Positions 17,816 to 25,544 of a stretch of DNA of 37,596 nt are shown here, one piece after another. The DNA is from Bacteriovorax sp. (GTDB taxonomy: Bacteria > Bdellovibrionota > Bacteriovoracia > Bacteriovoracales > Bacteriovoracaceae). A program made the position numbers and the translations under genes. The DNA is taken from the NCBI GenBank assembly GCA_014378525.1, contig JACMNL010000061.1, positions 1-37,596 on the forward strand, read 5' to 3'. Below the pieces are notes generated by a model. That model did not search any database, was not told where the DNA came from, and worked only from the letters and a program-made list of their open reading frames with translations. Position 1 is the first letter of the stretch. Each line of letters opens with the position of its first letter.

Positions 17816-18118
17816 TTATAAATTTTCTAACGTCTTCTTTCTAATAGCAACATATTCTGCACGTTCAGAGTATTTTTTAGATAATAGAGCGTATTGCTGG
17901 GCCTTATTGAAATATTTTCTTTTGTAAGCGGACTTGGCCTTTAGATAATAATACTCGGCCTTTCGATATAATCCTGGAGATTTGACATCTGCCTGGGCCT
18001 CTTTTGCGGCCATGAAGGCAGTCTGGGCCATAGACATTTCAAGTTTCGGGCGTGTGGTCGTAAGACCACACGCTGAAACAAAAAGAACTATAAGAATTAA
18101 AACAAAGTTTTTTTTCAA
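17816..18118 (-). CDS. DUF4398-like small lipoprotein
   Basis: The 100-residue protein has a signal peptide ending in the lipobox VSAC (Cys17). The mature part is helical and Ala/Lys/Tyr-rich (AFMAAKEAQADV, YRKAEYYYLKAKSAYKRKYFNKAQQYALLSKKYSERAEYVA), matching the helical-hairpin pattern of DUF4398. Such proteins are often encoded next to OmpA/Pal-type proteins. The molecular function is unknown. It lies 13 bases after pal and 43 bases before the CpoB-like gene, in the same direction. Confidence 0.65.
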   Translation of the reverse strand: MKKNFVLILIVLFVSACGLTTTRPKLEMSMAQTAFMAAKEAQADVKSPGLYRKAEYYYLKAKSAYKRKYFNKAQQYALLSKKYSERAEYVAIRKKTLENL

Positions 18119-18131
18119 ATGGATCTACTGA

Positions 18132-18665
18132 TTACTTTTCAGTTACTACAAAGTTCGCTCTACGGTTTTTAGACCATGACTCTTCGTCGTGACCAAAAGA
18201 AACCGGTTTCTCTTTTCCAAGAGAGATCACAGTGATTCTGTTAGCAGCAACACCTGCACCAACTAAATAATCTCTTACTGATTTTGCTCTTTTTTCACCA
18301 AGTGCCAAGTTGAACTGAACTGAACCGCGCTCATCACAGTGTCCTTCAGCTTGAACTTTTACAGAAGCATTTTTCTTTAAGAACTCTGCGTTTGAATCTA
18401 GAGCTTCTTTAGTTGAACCAGCGATAGCTGATGAGTTGTAATCAAAATAAACAGTCTTTAAAGCACCGGCACGGTTTGAATCTGAATCACCGTTTAATTC
18501 AAGTGCTGATACGCCAGAGTTATTCCCGTTATCCTTTAAAGTTGTTTGTTCTGCTCCACCTGTATTATCTACACCGTCTGTAGTTTTAGTTTTTTTACTT
18601 GCACATGAAGTAAGTGATAGAGAGGCCGCTAGGATTGTTAGAATAAGTACTGATCTAAGTTTCAT
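18132..18665 (-). CDS. pal: Peptidoglycan-associated lipoprotein Pal
   Basis: Pal anchors the outer membrane to peptidoglycan and works with TolB. The lipobox is LTSC (Cys21), followed by a Thr/Asn/Gly-rich linker and an OmpA-type domain (about 70-177). The motifs are VYFDYNSSAI, AEGHCDERGSVQFNLALGEKRA and SKNRRANFVV, with the conserved Asp and Arg that bind diaminopimelate. The start is fixed by AAAGGAG 6 bases upstream. It heads a four-gene cluster with a DUF4398 lipoprotein, a CpoB-like lipoprotein and the cytochrome fusion. tolQRAB are not adjacent here. Confidence 0.93.
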   Translation of the reverse strand: MKLRSVLILTILAASLSLTSCASKKTKTTDGVDNTGGAEQTTLKDNGNNSGVSALELNGDSDSNRAGALKTVYFDYNSSAIAGSTKEALDSNAEFLKKNASVKVQAEGHCDERGSVQFNLALGEKRAKSVRDYLVGAGVAANRITVISLGKEKPVSFGHDEESWSKNRRANFVVTEK

Positions 18666-18777
18666 GAAAAAGCTCCTTTATGGTTAAAAAAATCAAAAAC
18701 TAATTGCAAATGATTTCCAAATGATTCTAAAGACAGCTATGATTATGCCTACTTTACTGTACATAAGGAAGAAAAAA

Positions 18778-21612
18778 ATGGTCGGATATCGCGTTTCTCT
18801 AATCGCGCTTCTTGTCCTTTCTGCGCTCATTTCTCCAATGAGTTTTGCAAAAAGTGTCACTCTAAAAACAATCACAGTTAATCAGCCCACTCCATATGGA
18901 ACTCTTTATGGCCAGATTCATTTTGATGAAAAAGATCTCGATGTTGCTTTGAAAGTTGAAAAAATAATTAAAAATGACTTGATTAAAGTAGTCAACTACT
19001 TCCAGTATGTTCCTAAAAACACAGTCCATTTTAATATTGATCCCTATGTCAGATTAACAAATGGGAATGCTCGCGTATTCCCGACCAATATTATCAATCT
19101 CTATAAGTTTCCTGCCAGCAACACTGAACATCTGATTGTGTTCGATGACTGGCTTCGTGGATTAGTGTTTCACGAGTACACGCACATCACCCATCTGGAT
19201 CAGACGAGAGGCTTCGTTGAAAATGGCAGAAAAATTTTTGGAAACGTCGCCAAGCTCTTAACCAACGATGTTCCGAGATGGTTCACTGAAGGAATCGCAG
19301 TGTGGAGTGAATCGCATTTAATGAATGCCGATGGCCGTTTGCAAAATCCTCTTTTTAGAAAAGAACTTCTGGTTCAGTTTATTAATAAAGATTTCTGTTC
19401 GACGATTGACTGTCTTGATGAACCGGGTGTTTATCCTAACGGGCAGCTTGCTTACTGGGCCGGCTCACATTTCATGGAATATATTGAAGCGAAAAAACCA
19501 GGGGCGATTAAATGCATGGTGGAAACAAATTCAAAAAATTTACCGTTTTCACTTAATTCGGTTTTCCAGGAGTGCACGGGAAATTCAGCTCAAAATAATT
19601 TTGATAATTTTCGCTCTGAAATACTTAGCGGTCAGCCGGCGGTTGCAGCTGAAAATGATTCATGGGGTGTGAAAATCAATAATGTTTTTGGAAGTAACGA
19701 TCTTCAAAAAGGCGTGATTCTCGACGGTAATATACTTTATAAAATAGAGCAGAACAGAGAGCGCGAAGCTTTAGTGAGTTACGATCTTCAGGACAACGTC
19801 ACTATGCTGGTTAGCAAGTTTCATTATCCAGTTTCGGAACTTGTAGGTGTCACAACTGTTCCGTCACTTGATGCTGAAACAAAATATTTAATCGTCGGCT
19901 TCAATGAAGATCCTTTTTTCAGAGCAGACAACCGCACATGGAAACTGGTCAATGCTGAAACATTATTGATTGAAGCAGAGCTGCCTTTCAAAAACGATCC
20001 GAGTTATGTCATCGGTCTGGGCAATAACAGATTTTTAACGGCGAGTTTTGTTGATAATAAATGGAGAATTGAAAGACAGAGAGTCGATCTTTCAAAAAAT
20101 ACGGTCGCAGATGTTGATCTGGTAAAACAATTTTCTTCGAGCGAAAACCTGACATATTTTAAGAAGTCAGGGCAGAGAATATTTACAAAAATCCATGAGG
20201 AAGATGGTGTAACGACACTGGCAATGAGCGACCTGACTCTGGAAAAGTTTTACAGCATCTATAGTTCAAAAAATTATTTTGACCTTCCGGTTCTTGCAGA
20301 AAAAATTATTGTTGTTCGAGAAAAAAATGCAGCTTCACTTTTTGAATTCAACGAAGATTTTAAGAATTTTTCAAAAACTGCATTGAATGCCGGCCACCTT
20401 AACAGAATTACTTCCATGGAAGTAAATGACGGGCGCATGTTGATGCTGGAAAATGACCTGAAGTCGAAAGATATGCTTCTAAAGGATTCGATTGCACTTC
20501 TTAAAAAAGATTCAGCTGCAACAGCTTCTGCAACAATGACTGCAATGAATTTCCCCGAAGAAAAAACAATTGCTGAAAATAACAATTTAGAAAGTTTTCC
20601 GAAGTTTTATCACCTGAGACCATACTACTGGTTTCTTGCAACAGGATCGAGCGACAATCTTTTCAGCATCGGGGCCATGACAACTTTTTCTGATCCTATG
20701 GATATTAACACTATCAATGCTACTGTTTTAACTTATCCTTCTGAAAGCAAGATCGGTGGCAATCTGGATTTCGTTCACAAACTTACTAGTGTAAGTGACC
20801 TTTGGTCAGTGAGTGGATTTTTCAATCAGGAATATTCAAAAACAGATTTTAGTTCAATCGTAAATGAGACAACTGAAGGAAGCATCGGAACAAATTACTC
20901 CCTTTTATTAAAGCGCTGGACCCTTGTTCCCGGACTTTTTGTTGGATCAACAAAAACAAACGATTTTATTTCTGAACGTACAACTAATCATATCGGTTCA
21001 AGTTTAGCAGCTCAGTATAATGCTCAAAGCTTCGATGATGTTTTCCAGAGTTTATCATTGCAGGCAAGACTGCAGCAGGATCTTCCGGATATCGGACCAG
21101 GTTTTTTAAACCTTCAAAGTAAAATGCAGATTGAAGGACGTTTTCAGGAACGATTAATCGGTGGCGCAAAAGCTTCATACGGGAAACTTTATAAAACAGG
21201 TTTTACTCAGGGAGTTTTATACGCGGGTGGAACAAATGGTGTCGGGATCAACCGCTGGCATGAATTTTACGGACTTCCATACAGCAATGCTTACGGAAAC
21301 GAAATTTTCACAACAAGACTGTATCTGGATTATAACTTCTGGTACATCTACAAAGGAACAGGATTTGTGCCTGTCTTTTTTAAGGAAGCTCACTTGCTTC
21401 TTGGTAGAGACACGATGACTGCAGATAGAATTATTCTGAACAACAGAATATATCGTGACCAGACAATTCATTCGTTGTTTATCGGACCAAGAATCAAAAT
21501 GAATGTGCTTTATTATGCACCAGTAGACCTGGATATTATTTTCTCAAGCATCAAAAATCCATCAGGTGGATCGGTGAATCAGACTGAGATTGCCATCAAT
21601 GCAGATTTTTAA
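18778..21612 (+). CDS. Exported gluzincin-like metalloprotease with a probable C-terminal outer-membrane barrel
   Basis: The start is set at the ATG at 18778, which has AAGGAAG 5 bases upstream and gives a clean signal peptide (residues 1-24, ...ISPMSFA). An in-frame ATG at 18721 is less likely. The protein has 944 residues. The zinc motif is HEYTH (132-136), and the third ligand is probably Glu171 in PRWFTEGIAVW, the gluzincin (peptidase-MA-like) arrangement. The middle (about 220-640) has repeated strand patterns that could be a beta-propeller. From about 650 to the end, alternating Tyr/Phe-rich strands (YLDYNFWYIYKG, FKEAHLLLGRD) and the final ...NADF suggest an outer-membrane barrel. A surface protease acting on the cell's own or prey envelope proteins is plausible but not shown. 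It is divergent from pal. Confidence 0.7.
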   Translation: MVGYRVSLIALLVLSALISPMSFAKSVTLKTITVNQPTPYGTLYGQIHFDEKDLDVALKVEKIIKNDLIKVVNYFQYVPKNTVHFNIDPYVRLTNGNARVFPTNIINLYKFPASNTEHLIVFDDWLRGLVFHEYTHITHLDQTRGFVENGRKIFGNVAKLLTNDVPRWFTEGIAVWSESHLMNADGRLQNPLFRKELLVQFINKDFCSTIDCLDEPGVYPNGQLAYWAGSHFMEYIEAKKPGAIKCMVETNSKNLPFSLNSVFQECTGNSAQNNFDNFRSEILSGQPAVAAENDSWGVKINNVFGSNDLQKGVILDGNILYKIEQNREREALVSYDLQDNVTMLVSKFHYPVSELVGVTTVPSLDAETKYLIVGFNEDPFFRADNRTWKLVNAETLLIEAELPFKNDPSYVIGLGNNRFLTASFVDNKWRIERQRVDLSKNTVADVDLVKQFSSSENLTYFKKSGQRIFTKIHEEDGVTTLAMSDLTLEKFYSIYSSKNYFDLPVLAEKIIVVREKNAASLFEFNEDFKNFSKTALNAGHLNRITSMEVNDGRMLMLENDLKSKDMLLKDSIALLKKDSAATASATMTAMNFPEEKTIAENNNLESFPKFYHLRPYYWFLATGSSDNLFSIGAMTTFSDPMDINTINATVLTYPSESKIGGNLDFVHKLTSVSDLWSVSGFFNQEYSKTDFSSIVNETTEGSIGTNYSLLLKRWTLVPGLFVGSTKTNDFISERTTNHIGSSLAAQYNAQSFDDVFQSLSLQARLQQDLPDIGPGFLNLQSKMQIEGRFQERLIGGAKASYGKLYKTGFTQGVLYAGGTNGVGINRWHEFYGLPYSNAYGNEIFTTRLYLDYNFWYIYKGTGFVPVFFKEAHLLLGRDTMTADRIILNNRIYRDQTIHSLFIGPRIKMNVLYYAPVDLDIIFSSIKNPSGGSVNQTEIAINADF

Positions 21613-21959
21613 AACGGTTCGCGGACATATTTCCATAAGTTGTCTGCGATAAAGTTCGGAACGAAAAAAGAAAAGACGCCCGCGATTCTTCTGATGCGGG
21701 CAAAACTTTTCATGCCCCACGGATAATGCGAAAGCAGGATCGACTGATCAAGTACATTGAATAAATAATCCATTATTAAGGCCAGCATAATCAGGTCATC
21801 AAGCAGACCGTATAGTGGAATCCAGTCAGGGATGAAGTCGATCGGTGAAATTATAAGACCCATCATAACGACAAGAATTTTTTTATCACGCATGGGAATG
21901 CGCTCGTCATCAGCGACATCTTTAAAGAAATTTTTTAATTTAAAAAAGAACATTTTCAT
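21609..21959 (-). CDS. DUF1232 (YkvA-like) membrane protein
   Basis: The 116-residue protein contains the DUF1232 signature SPIDFIPDWIPLYGLLDDLIMLALIMDYL (about residues 38-66). It has one or two hydrophobic helices, and charged residues at the N-terminus. The family is widespread and of unknown function. Its TAA and the stop of the convergent metalloprotease gene are read from the same four bases, TTAA at 21609-21612. The gene is divergent from the antiporter across a 29-base gap. Confidence 0.85.
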   Translation of the reverse strand: MKMFFFKLKNFFKDVADDERIPMRDKKILVVMMGLIISPIDFIPDWIPLYGLLDDLIMLALIMDYLFNVLDQSILLSHYPWGMKSFARIRRIAGVFSFFVPNFIADNLWKYVREPF

Positions 21960-21988
21960 TAAAAAATATTATCAGATAAGATATTTTT
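21960..21988. promoter_or_regulatory. 29-base divergent control region with near-palindrome
   Basis: The whole gap between two divergent start codons is A/T-rich and nearly palindromic: AAAAATAT...ATATTTTT flank TTATC...GATAA. On the plus strand TAAGAT (21977-21982) lies 6 bases before the antiporter ATG. On the minus strand GATAAT (21973-21968) lies 8 bases before the DUF1232 ATG. These look like back-to-back -10 elements. Any -35 elements would lie inside the opposite gene. Confidence 0.35.
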
Positions 21989-23341
21989 ATGAAATTGATT
22001 TTATTTTATTGCATGACAATTGTAATCGGTGTGGGAATCTTCCTGGGCATTAATCTTTATGGACTCGGTCACTTCGGTCAGGAAGTTATGACGGCCACAG
22101 CACATGGCCCTTCTCATATGTCTGCACTTGGTGACGTTTTGCTCGCTCTGGTTATTGTCGTCATCGTGGCGCGTGCTTGTGGTTTTTTGTTTAAAAAAAT
22201 CGGACAGCCAACTGTCATGGGGGAAGTGATCGGCGGAATTCTTTTAGGCCCATCATTGTGTGGAAGAATGGCACCGGGATTAATGGCAATCCTTATCCCG
22301 CCATCAACACTTCCTTATTTAAATATCATCGCACAGATTGGGATCGTCATTTATATGTTCCTCGTGGGCCTTGAGCTCGACCTGAAAGAATTAAAAAAGA
22401 GTGCGCATACAACCTTTATTATTTCACACGCAAGCATCCTTGTTCCATTCTTACTCGGAAGTATTCTTGCTCTTTATATTTATCAGGAAATGGCACCACC
22501 GGCAGTGAGTTTTACCAACTTCGCACTTTTCCTAGGTGTTTCGATGTCGATCACTGCATTTCCGGTTCTTGCAAGAATTCTTGCAGACAAAGGAATGACT
22601 AAAACTAAAATCGGCTCGCTCGCTTTAACATGTGCTGCGATTGATGATGTGACTGCGTGGTGTTTACTTGCACTGGTTGTAAGTAGAGTTCAGTCTACGA
22701 TGAACAATGCTTACATGACTTACGCTCTTGCAGCAGTCTTTATCCTCATTATGATTTTTGTCATTAAGCCTTTTTTAGAAAAATGGGTTCCAACATTAAG
22801 TGACCTGAAAAAGTTTTCGGCAGAAAAAGTCGCTTTCTTTTTAGTCGGCATTTTAATCAGTGCCTTAATCACAGAAACAATCGGCATTCACGCCATCTTC
22901 GGTGCATTTTTATTCGGAGTCATTATTCCCAATAATAGTTTTGTTTCCCATGATCTTGATTATAAATTACAGGAAATTGTCCGCGTACTTTTTCTTCCGG
23001 CATTTTTCGCTTATACAGGAATGAAAACACAGATTGGTTTAATGGATACTGCTCATGACTGGATTTTATGTCTGGTGATCATCGCAGTTGCGACACTGGG
23101 AAAATTTGGCGGGACAGTGATCTCTGCAAAACTTTTAAAACATCCATGGAGAGAGTCCTTGATTCTGGGAATACTGATGAATACCAGAGGTCTGGTTGAA
23201 CTCATTGCTTTAAATATCGGACTGGAGCTGGGGATTTTATCACCAAGGCTTTTTACAATGCTGGTGATTATGGCCGTTGTGACAACGTTTATGACGGGAC
23301 CGGTGCTGAGCTTTTTAGAAAAGAAAACGGCAGAAGTCTAA
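21989..23341 (+). CDS. CPA2-family cation:proton antiporter
   Basis: A 450-residue polytopic membrane protein with about 12-13 helices. Conserved segments of the monovalent cation:proton antiporter-2 family are present: GQPTVMGEVIGGILLGPS (72-89), FLVGLEL, SMSITAFPVLARIL and CAAIDDVTAW. The IDDV segment has two adjacent Asp (219-220), the arrangement of electrogenic Na+/H+-type exchangers rather than the Gln-Asp of KefC. There is no cytoplasmic RCK/TrkA-N domain, unlike Kef systems. It probably exports Na+ or K+ in exchange for H+. The ATG has no Shine-Dalgarno sequence. The TAA lies inside a terminator stem. Confidence 0.88.
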   Translation: MKLILFYCMTIVIGVGIFLGINLYGLGHFGQEVMTATAHGPSHMSALGDVLLALVIVVIVARACGFLFKKIGQPTVMGEVIGGILLGPSLCGRMAPGLMAILIPPSTLPYLNIIAQIGIVIYMFLVGLELDLKELKKSAHTTFIISHASILVPFLLGSILALYIYQEMAPPAVSFTNFALFLGVSMSITAFPVLARILADKGMTKTKIGSLALTCAAIDDVTAWCLLALVVSRVQSTMNNAYMTYALAAVFILIMIFVIKPFLEKWVPTLSDLKKFSAEKVAFFLVGILISALITETIGIHAIFGAFLFGVIIPNNSFVSHDLDYKLQEIVRVLFLPAFFAYTGMKTQIGLMDTAHDWILCLVIIAVATLGKFGGTVISAKLLKHPWRESLILGILMNTRGLVELIALNIGLELGILSPRLFTMLVIMAVVTTFMTGPVLSFLEKKTAEV

Positions 23342-23351
23342 ACTTCTGCCG
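23328..23351 (-). terminator. Terminator hairpin shared by convergent genes
   Basis: CGGCAGAAGT (23328-23337) and ACTTCTGCCG (23342-23351) form a perfect 10-base stem with a 4-base loop. Read on the minus strand it is followed by TTTTCTTTTC, so it best terminates the small secreted-protein gene ending at 23364. On the plus strand the tail is weaker (GGAATATTTTAATT). The stem includes the last codons and stop of the antiporter. Confidence 0.8.
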
Positions 23352-23363
23352 GGAATATTTTAA

Positions 23364-23798
23364 TTAAAGAAACATGCAGTTTTCAGCTTTCACAAGATTT
23401 CCTCTTGATTCAATCCACTGAAGTCCGTCGTCGCCACGGCCGTGCTTAATTTCGATGTGGCCGCACATTTTTGTGATCCCTTTTGGTGGAACGTAAACAC
23501 CAAGGTGAGCTTTCTGATCGATCACTTCGTATCTTTCGTTCACTCCACGTGAGCTGATTAAAACAATATTACATCTGATAGCGCGGTCGTATGGGTTTGT
23601 TAAAGAAGCTTCGTAGTCTGCAGAAGCACGTCTTGAAATGATACGGTCATTAACTCTGACGATTGCCACAGTTACGCCGTTAAAGCGCATATATTCCTGT
23701 TGTTTTGCTGTCATCATATCTTCGTATGATCCATCATCAGCTTTTACGGCCGGAGCGATTGAAACAAGTAGAAGCGCAGCTAGAATTAAATTTTTCAT
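23364..23798 (-). CDS. Small secreted protein of unknown function
   Basis: A signal peptide (MKNLILAALLLVSIAPAVKA) is followed by a mature domain of about 124 residues. It contains TVAIVRVNDRIISRRASADYEASLTNPY and later PPKGITKMCGHIEI, with three Cys that could pair. The strand-rich pattern and polar composition suggest a small periplasmic beta domain. I do not recognise a family. GGAGG precedes the ATG by 6 bases. It has its own candidate promoter upstream and a strong terminator downstream, so it is probably transcribed alone. Confidence 0.65.
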   Translation of the reverse strand: MKNLILAALLLVSIAPAVKADDGSYEDMMTAKQQEYMRFNGVTVAIVRVNDRIISRRASADYEASLTNPYDRAIRCNIVLISSRGVNERYEVIDQKAHLGVYVPPKGITKMCGHIEIKHGRGDDGLQWIESRGNLVKAENCMFL

Positions 23799-23827
23799 GA
23801 ATCCTCCAATGGTGAATAGACTAAAAA

Positions 23828-23856
23828 TTTCTATCCCAATGCCACATTCATTGCAA
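23828..23856 (-). promoter_or_regulatory. Candidate sigma70-type promoter for the secreted-protein gene
   Basis: On the minus strand TTGCAA (23856-23851) and TAGAAA (23833-23828) are separated by exactly 17 bases and lie about 30 bases before the ATG at 23798. Each hexamer matches consensus at four of six positions. Confidence 0.35.
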
Positions 23857-23916
23857 CTTTTACTATTTGCAGGCAGTGCGTAGAAAACCTTATTACGGTC
23901 TATTAACGCATATAGA

Positions 23917-23945
23917 TTGTCATCGAAAGTCTGAATGCTTAAGAT
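23917..23945 (+). promoter_or_regulatory. Promoter of the SEDS-like gene, placing the transcript start at the ATG
   Basis: TTGTCA (23917-23922), a 17-base spacer and TAAGAT (23940-23945) form a good sigma70-type promoter. Only 5 bases separate the -10 from the ATG at 23951, so transcription would start at or next to the A of ATG, giving a leaderless mRNA. No Shine-Dalgarno sequence is present. Confidence 0.5.
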
Positions 23946-23950
23946 TAATC

Positions 23951-24799
23951 ATGAAGAAATTAACACCTCAATCAGTTCTCTTTTTTATTCCACCAATACT
24001 TGCAACTTTGTTTGGTATTTATACTGTTGTTCAAAACGGTATTCCCGCCAGTGTATTTTATCCAAACATTATTGGAATTTTAATCGGTATCATTTTGATG
24101 CTTTATTTATCGAATCGCTGGAAAGATAAAAGGCCAACTCAGGTCATGCAGATTTCATTCATCTCTTTATTTCTTTTACTCGCTTGTTTTTTATTTCCGG
24201 GAGAACACGAAGTTCATCGCTGGATTAGAATCGGAGGATTTGGAATTGAAATTTCCATGATCGTTATTCCTCTGGCATTATGGTGTATTTATCAATTGCT
24301 TCACGATAAATATTTTCTACATTCAATTGTTTTATTTGCAGCTACAGTCATGATCCTTGCCTTCCAGCCGGACGCAAGTCAGACAACGGCCTTGAGTCTC
24401 GCGGGTCTGGTTTTATTTTTTAAAAGTAAAACAGATATAAAATACCGCTTAGCTTCAGTTGTAATTGCTGCCGTTGCACTTTATTACGTTTGGACCAGAG
24501 TTGATTTACTTGATCCGATTGAATACGTGGAAGATATTTTTGAAATGATGGTGAGCTTAGGGCCTGTCGGTATCGCAGGACTTTTCATCTGCTCAGTGGC
24601 CTTAATCGTTCCATTTATTTTAATGGAGTTTAAGCGAATTGAAACGGTGAGAACATTATCAACATCTTTCATCGTTTATCTTGCAGCATCGATGATCATC
24701 GCAGTGTTCGGGCATTACCCGGTTATGGTGATGGGAGCAGGGGCTTCGTCAGTGGTAGGCTGGTACTTAATGTTGAGTTTTGTTTTAAGAACTCTTTAA
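23951..24799 (+). CDS. Reduced SEDS (RodA/FtsW)-like membrane protein
   Basis: The start is set at the ATG at 23951 (MKKLTPQ), because the promoter immediately upstream leaves no room for the longer frame from the TTG at 23867. The 282-residue product has about 8 membrane helices. Its motifs follow the order of SEDS peptidoglycan polymerases: HRWIRIG (89-95; compare RWI/LDLG), then IEISMIVIPL (compare QPSEIAK), FQPDASQTT (138-146; compare QPDLGT), EYVEDIFEMM (191-200; compare HTDFIF) and GAGASS (262-267; compare YGGSS). The N-terminal helices are fewer, and the large extracellular loop is cut to about 12 residues. The catalytic Asp position appears to be Glu. Whether it polymerises glycan is doubtful. 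The assignment is by eye. Confidence 0.5.
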   Translation: MKKLTPQSVLFFIPPILATLFGIYTVVQNGIPASVFYPNIIGILIGIILMLYLSNRWKDKRPTQVMQISFISLFLLLACFLFPGEHEVHRWIRIGGFGIEISMIVIPLALWCIYQLLHDKYFLHSIVLFAATVMILAFQPDASQTTALSLAGLVLFFKSKTDIKYRLASVVIAAVALYYVWTRVDLLDPIEYVEDIFEMMVSLGPVGIAGLFICSVALIVPFILMEFKRIETVRTLSTSFIVYLAASMIIAVFGHYPVMVMGAGASSVVGWYLMLSFVLRTL

Positions 24800-24809
24800 A
24801 TGCGAGTTT

Positions 24810-25253
24810 ATGGAAAAATTTAATTTTATCACAGCAAAAAATAAAAGTGACCTGGTGAGATTTTATCCCATCATGAAAGAGCTGCGACCAGAATTATCTT
24901 ATGCTGATTATTTAAACATCTACGAAGAGGCCCACGCCAAAGACGGATATGAAATCGTCGGCGTTGAAAGCGGCTCTCATATTTTTGCCGTCATGGGGTA
25001 TCGAGTTCTTGTCGATTATGTTCATGGCAGACATCTCTACATTGATGATCTGGTTTCTACTGCTGCCCAAAGATCCAAAGGCTATGGAGCTAAGCTGCTT
25101 GCTTATGCTGAAGAGGTATCCAAAGAACTTGGGTGTAAAAGTCTGAGACTTTGTACGGGGATCGATAATGAGAAAGGGCAGAAGTTTTATGAGAGAGAAG
25201 GGTGGGAATTAAAGTCTCTCGTTTATAAAAAGAAACTTACTCCTTCACAATAG
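24810..25253 (+). CDS. GNAT-family N-acetyltransferase
   Basis: A 147-residue single-domain acetyltransferase. The acetyl-CoA-binding segment is DDLVSTAAQRSKGYGAKLLAYAEE (about 80-103), containing the Q/RxxGxG/A-type pattern R-S-K-G-Y-G-A. Motif B is NEKGQKFYEREGWE (about 120-133), with the Tyr that usually acts as general acid. The substrate (small molecule or protein amino group) cannot be told. It follows the SEDS-like gene by 10 bases and is probably co-transcribed. The 3' end overlaps the convergent higA by 17 bases. Confidence 0.88.
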   Translation: MEKFNFITAKNKSDLVRFYPIMKELRPELSYADYLNIYEEAHAKDGYEIVGVESGSHIFAVMGYRVLVDYVHGRHLYIDDLVSTAAQRSKGYGAKLLAYAEEVSKELGCKSLRLCTGIDNEKGQKFYEREGWELKSLVYKKKLTPSQ

Positions 25254-25533
25254 GTCTTGGTAGTTTCGTAATTAATTTTCTCGCTTCATACAAATCATTT
25301 TCATACTGGGCCGAAAGCCAGAAGTCAGCAGAGTTCTGAAAAGTCGCTGATAATTTAAGTGCCATTTCAGCGGAAAGTGAAGTCCTTCCATTGACCAGTC
25401 GATTTATAACTTTAATATCAACTTTGATGTGATCAGCAAGCTGCTTTTGAGTTATTTGTAATGGCTTCAAAAATTCTTCAGTGAGAATTTCTCCAGGAAG
25501 AGTTGGTTTTCTTTTGTATTTAATTGCACTCAT
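25237..25533 (-). CDS. higA: HigA-type antitoxin (XRE/HTH)
   Basis: The start is the ATG at 25533 (MSAIKYKRK), with GAGGT 5 bases upstream. The frame extends further upstream, but that would run through the toxin gene. The 98-residue protein has the HigA pattern PTLPGEILTEEFLKPL, then the helix-turn-helix (TQKQLADHIKVDIKVINRLVNGRTSLSAEMALKLSATF) and the VapI/HigA tail ADFWLSAQYENDL. It should neutralise the HigB toxin and repress the operon. It lies 11 bases after higB, the usual toxin-first order. Confidence 0.92.
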   Translation of the reverse strand: MSAIKYKRKPTLPGEILTEEFLKPLQITQKQLADHIKVDIKVINRLVNGRTSLSAEMALKLSATFQNSADFWLSAQYENDLYEARKLITKLPRPIVKE

Positions 25534-25544
25534 ATAAACCTCTA

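Noticed and set aside
18721..18780. Start of the metalloprotease at the ATG at 18721
   Set aside because: The added 19 residues are not signal-peptide-like, whereas the ATG at 18778 has AAGGAAG and a clean signal peptide.
23867..23950. N-terminal extension of the SEDS-like protein from the TTG at 23867
   Set aside because: A well-formed promoter (TTGTCA-17-TAAGAT) lies inside this stretch and ends 5 bases before the ATG at 23951.
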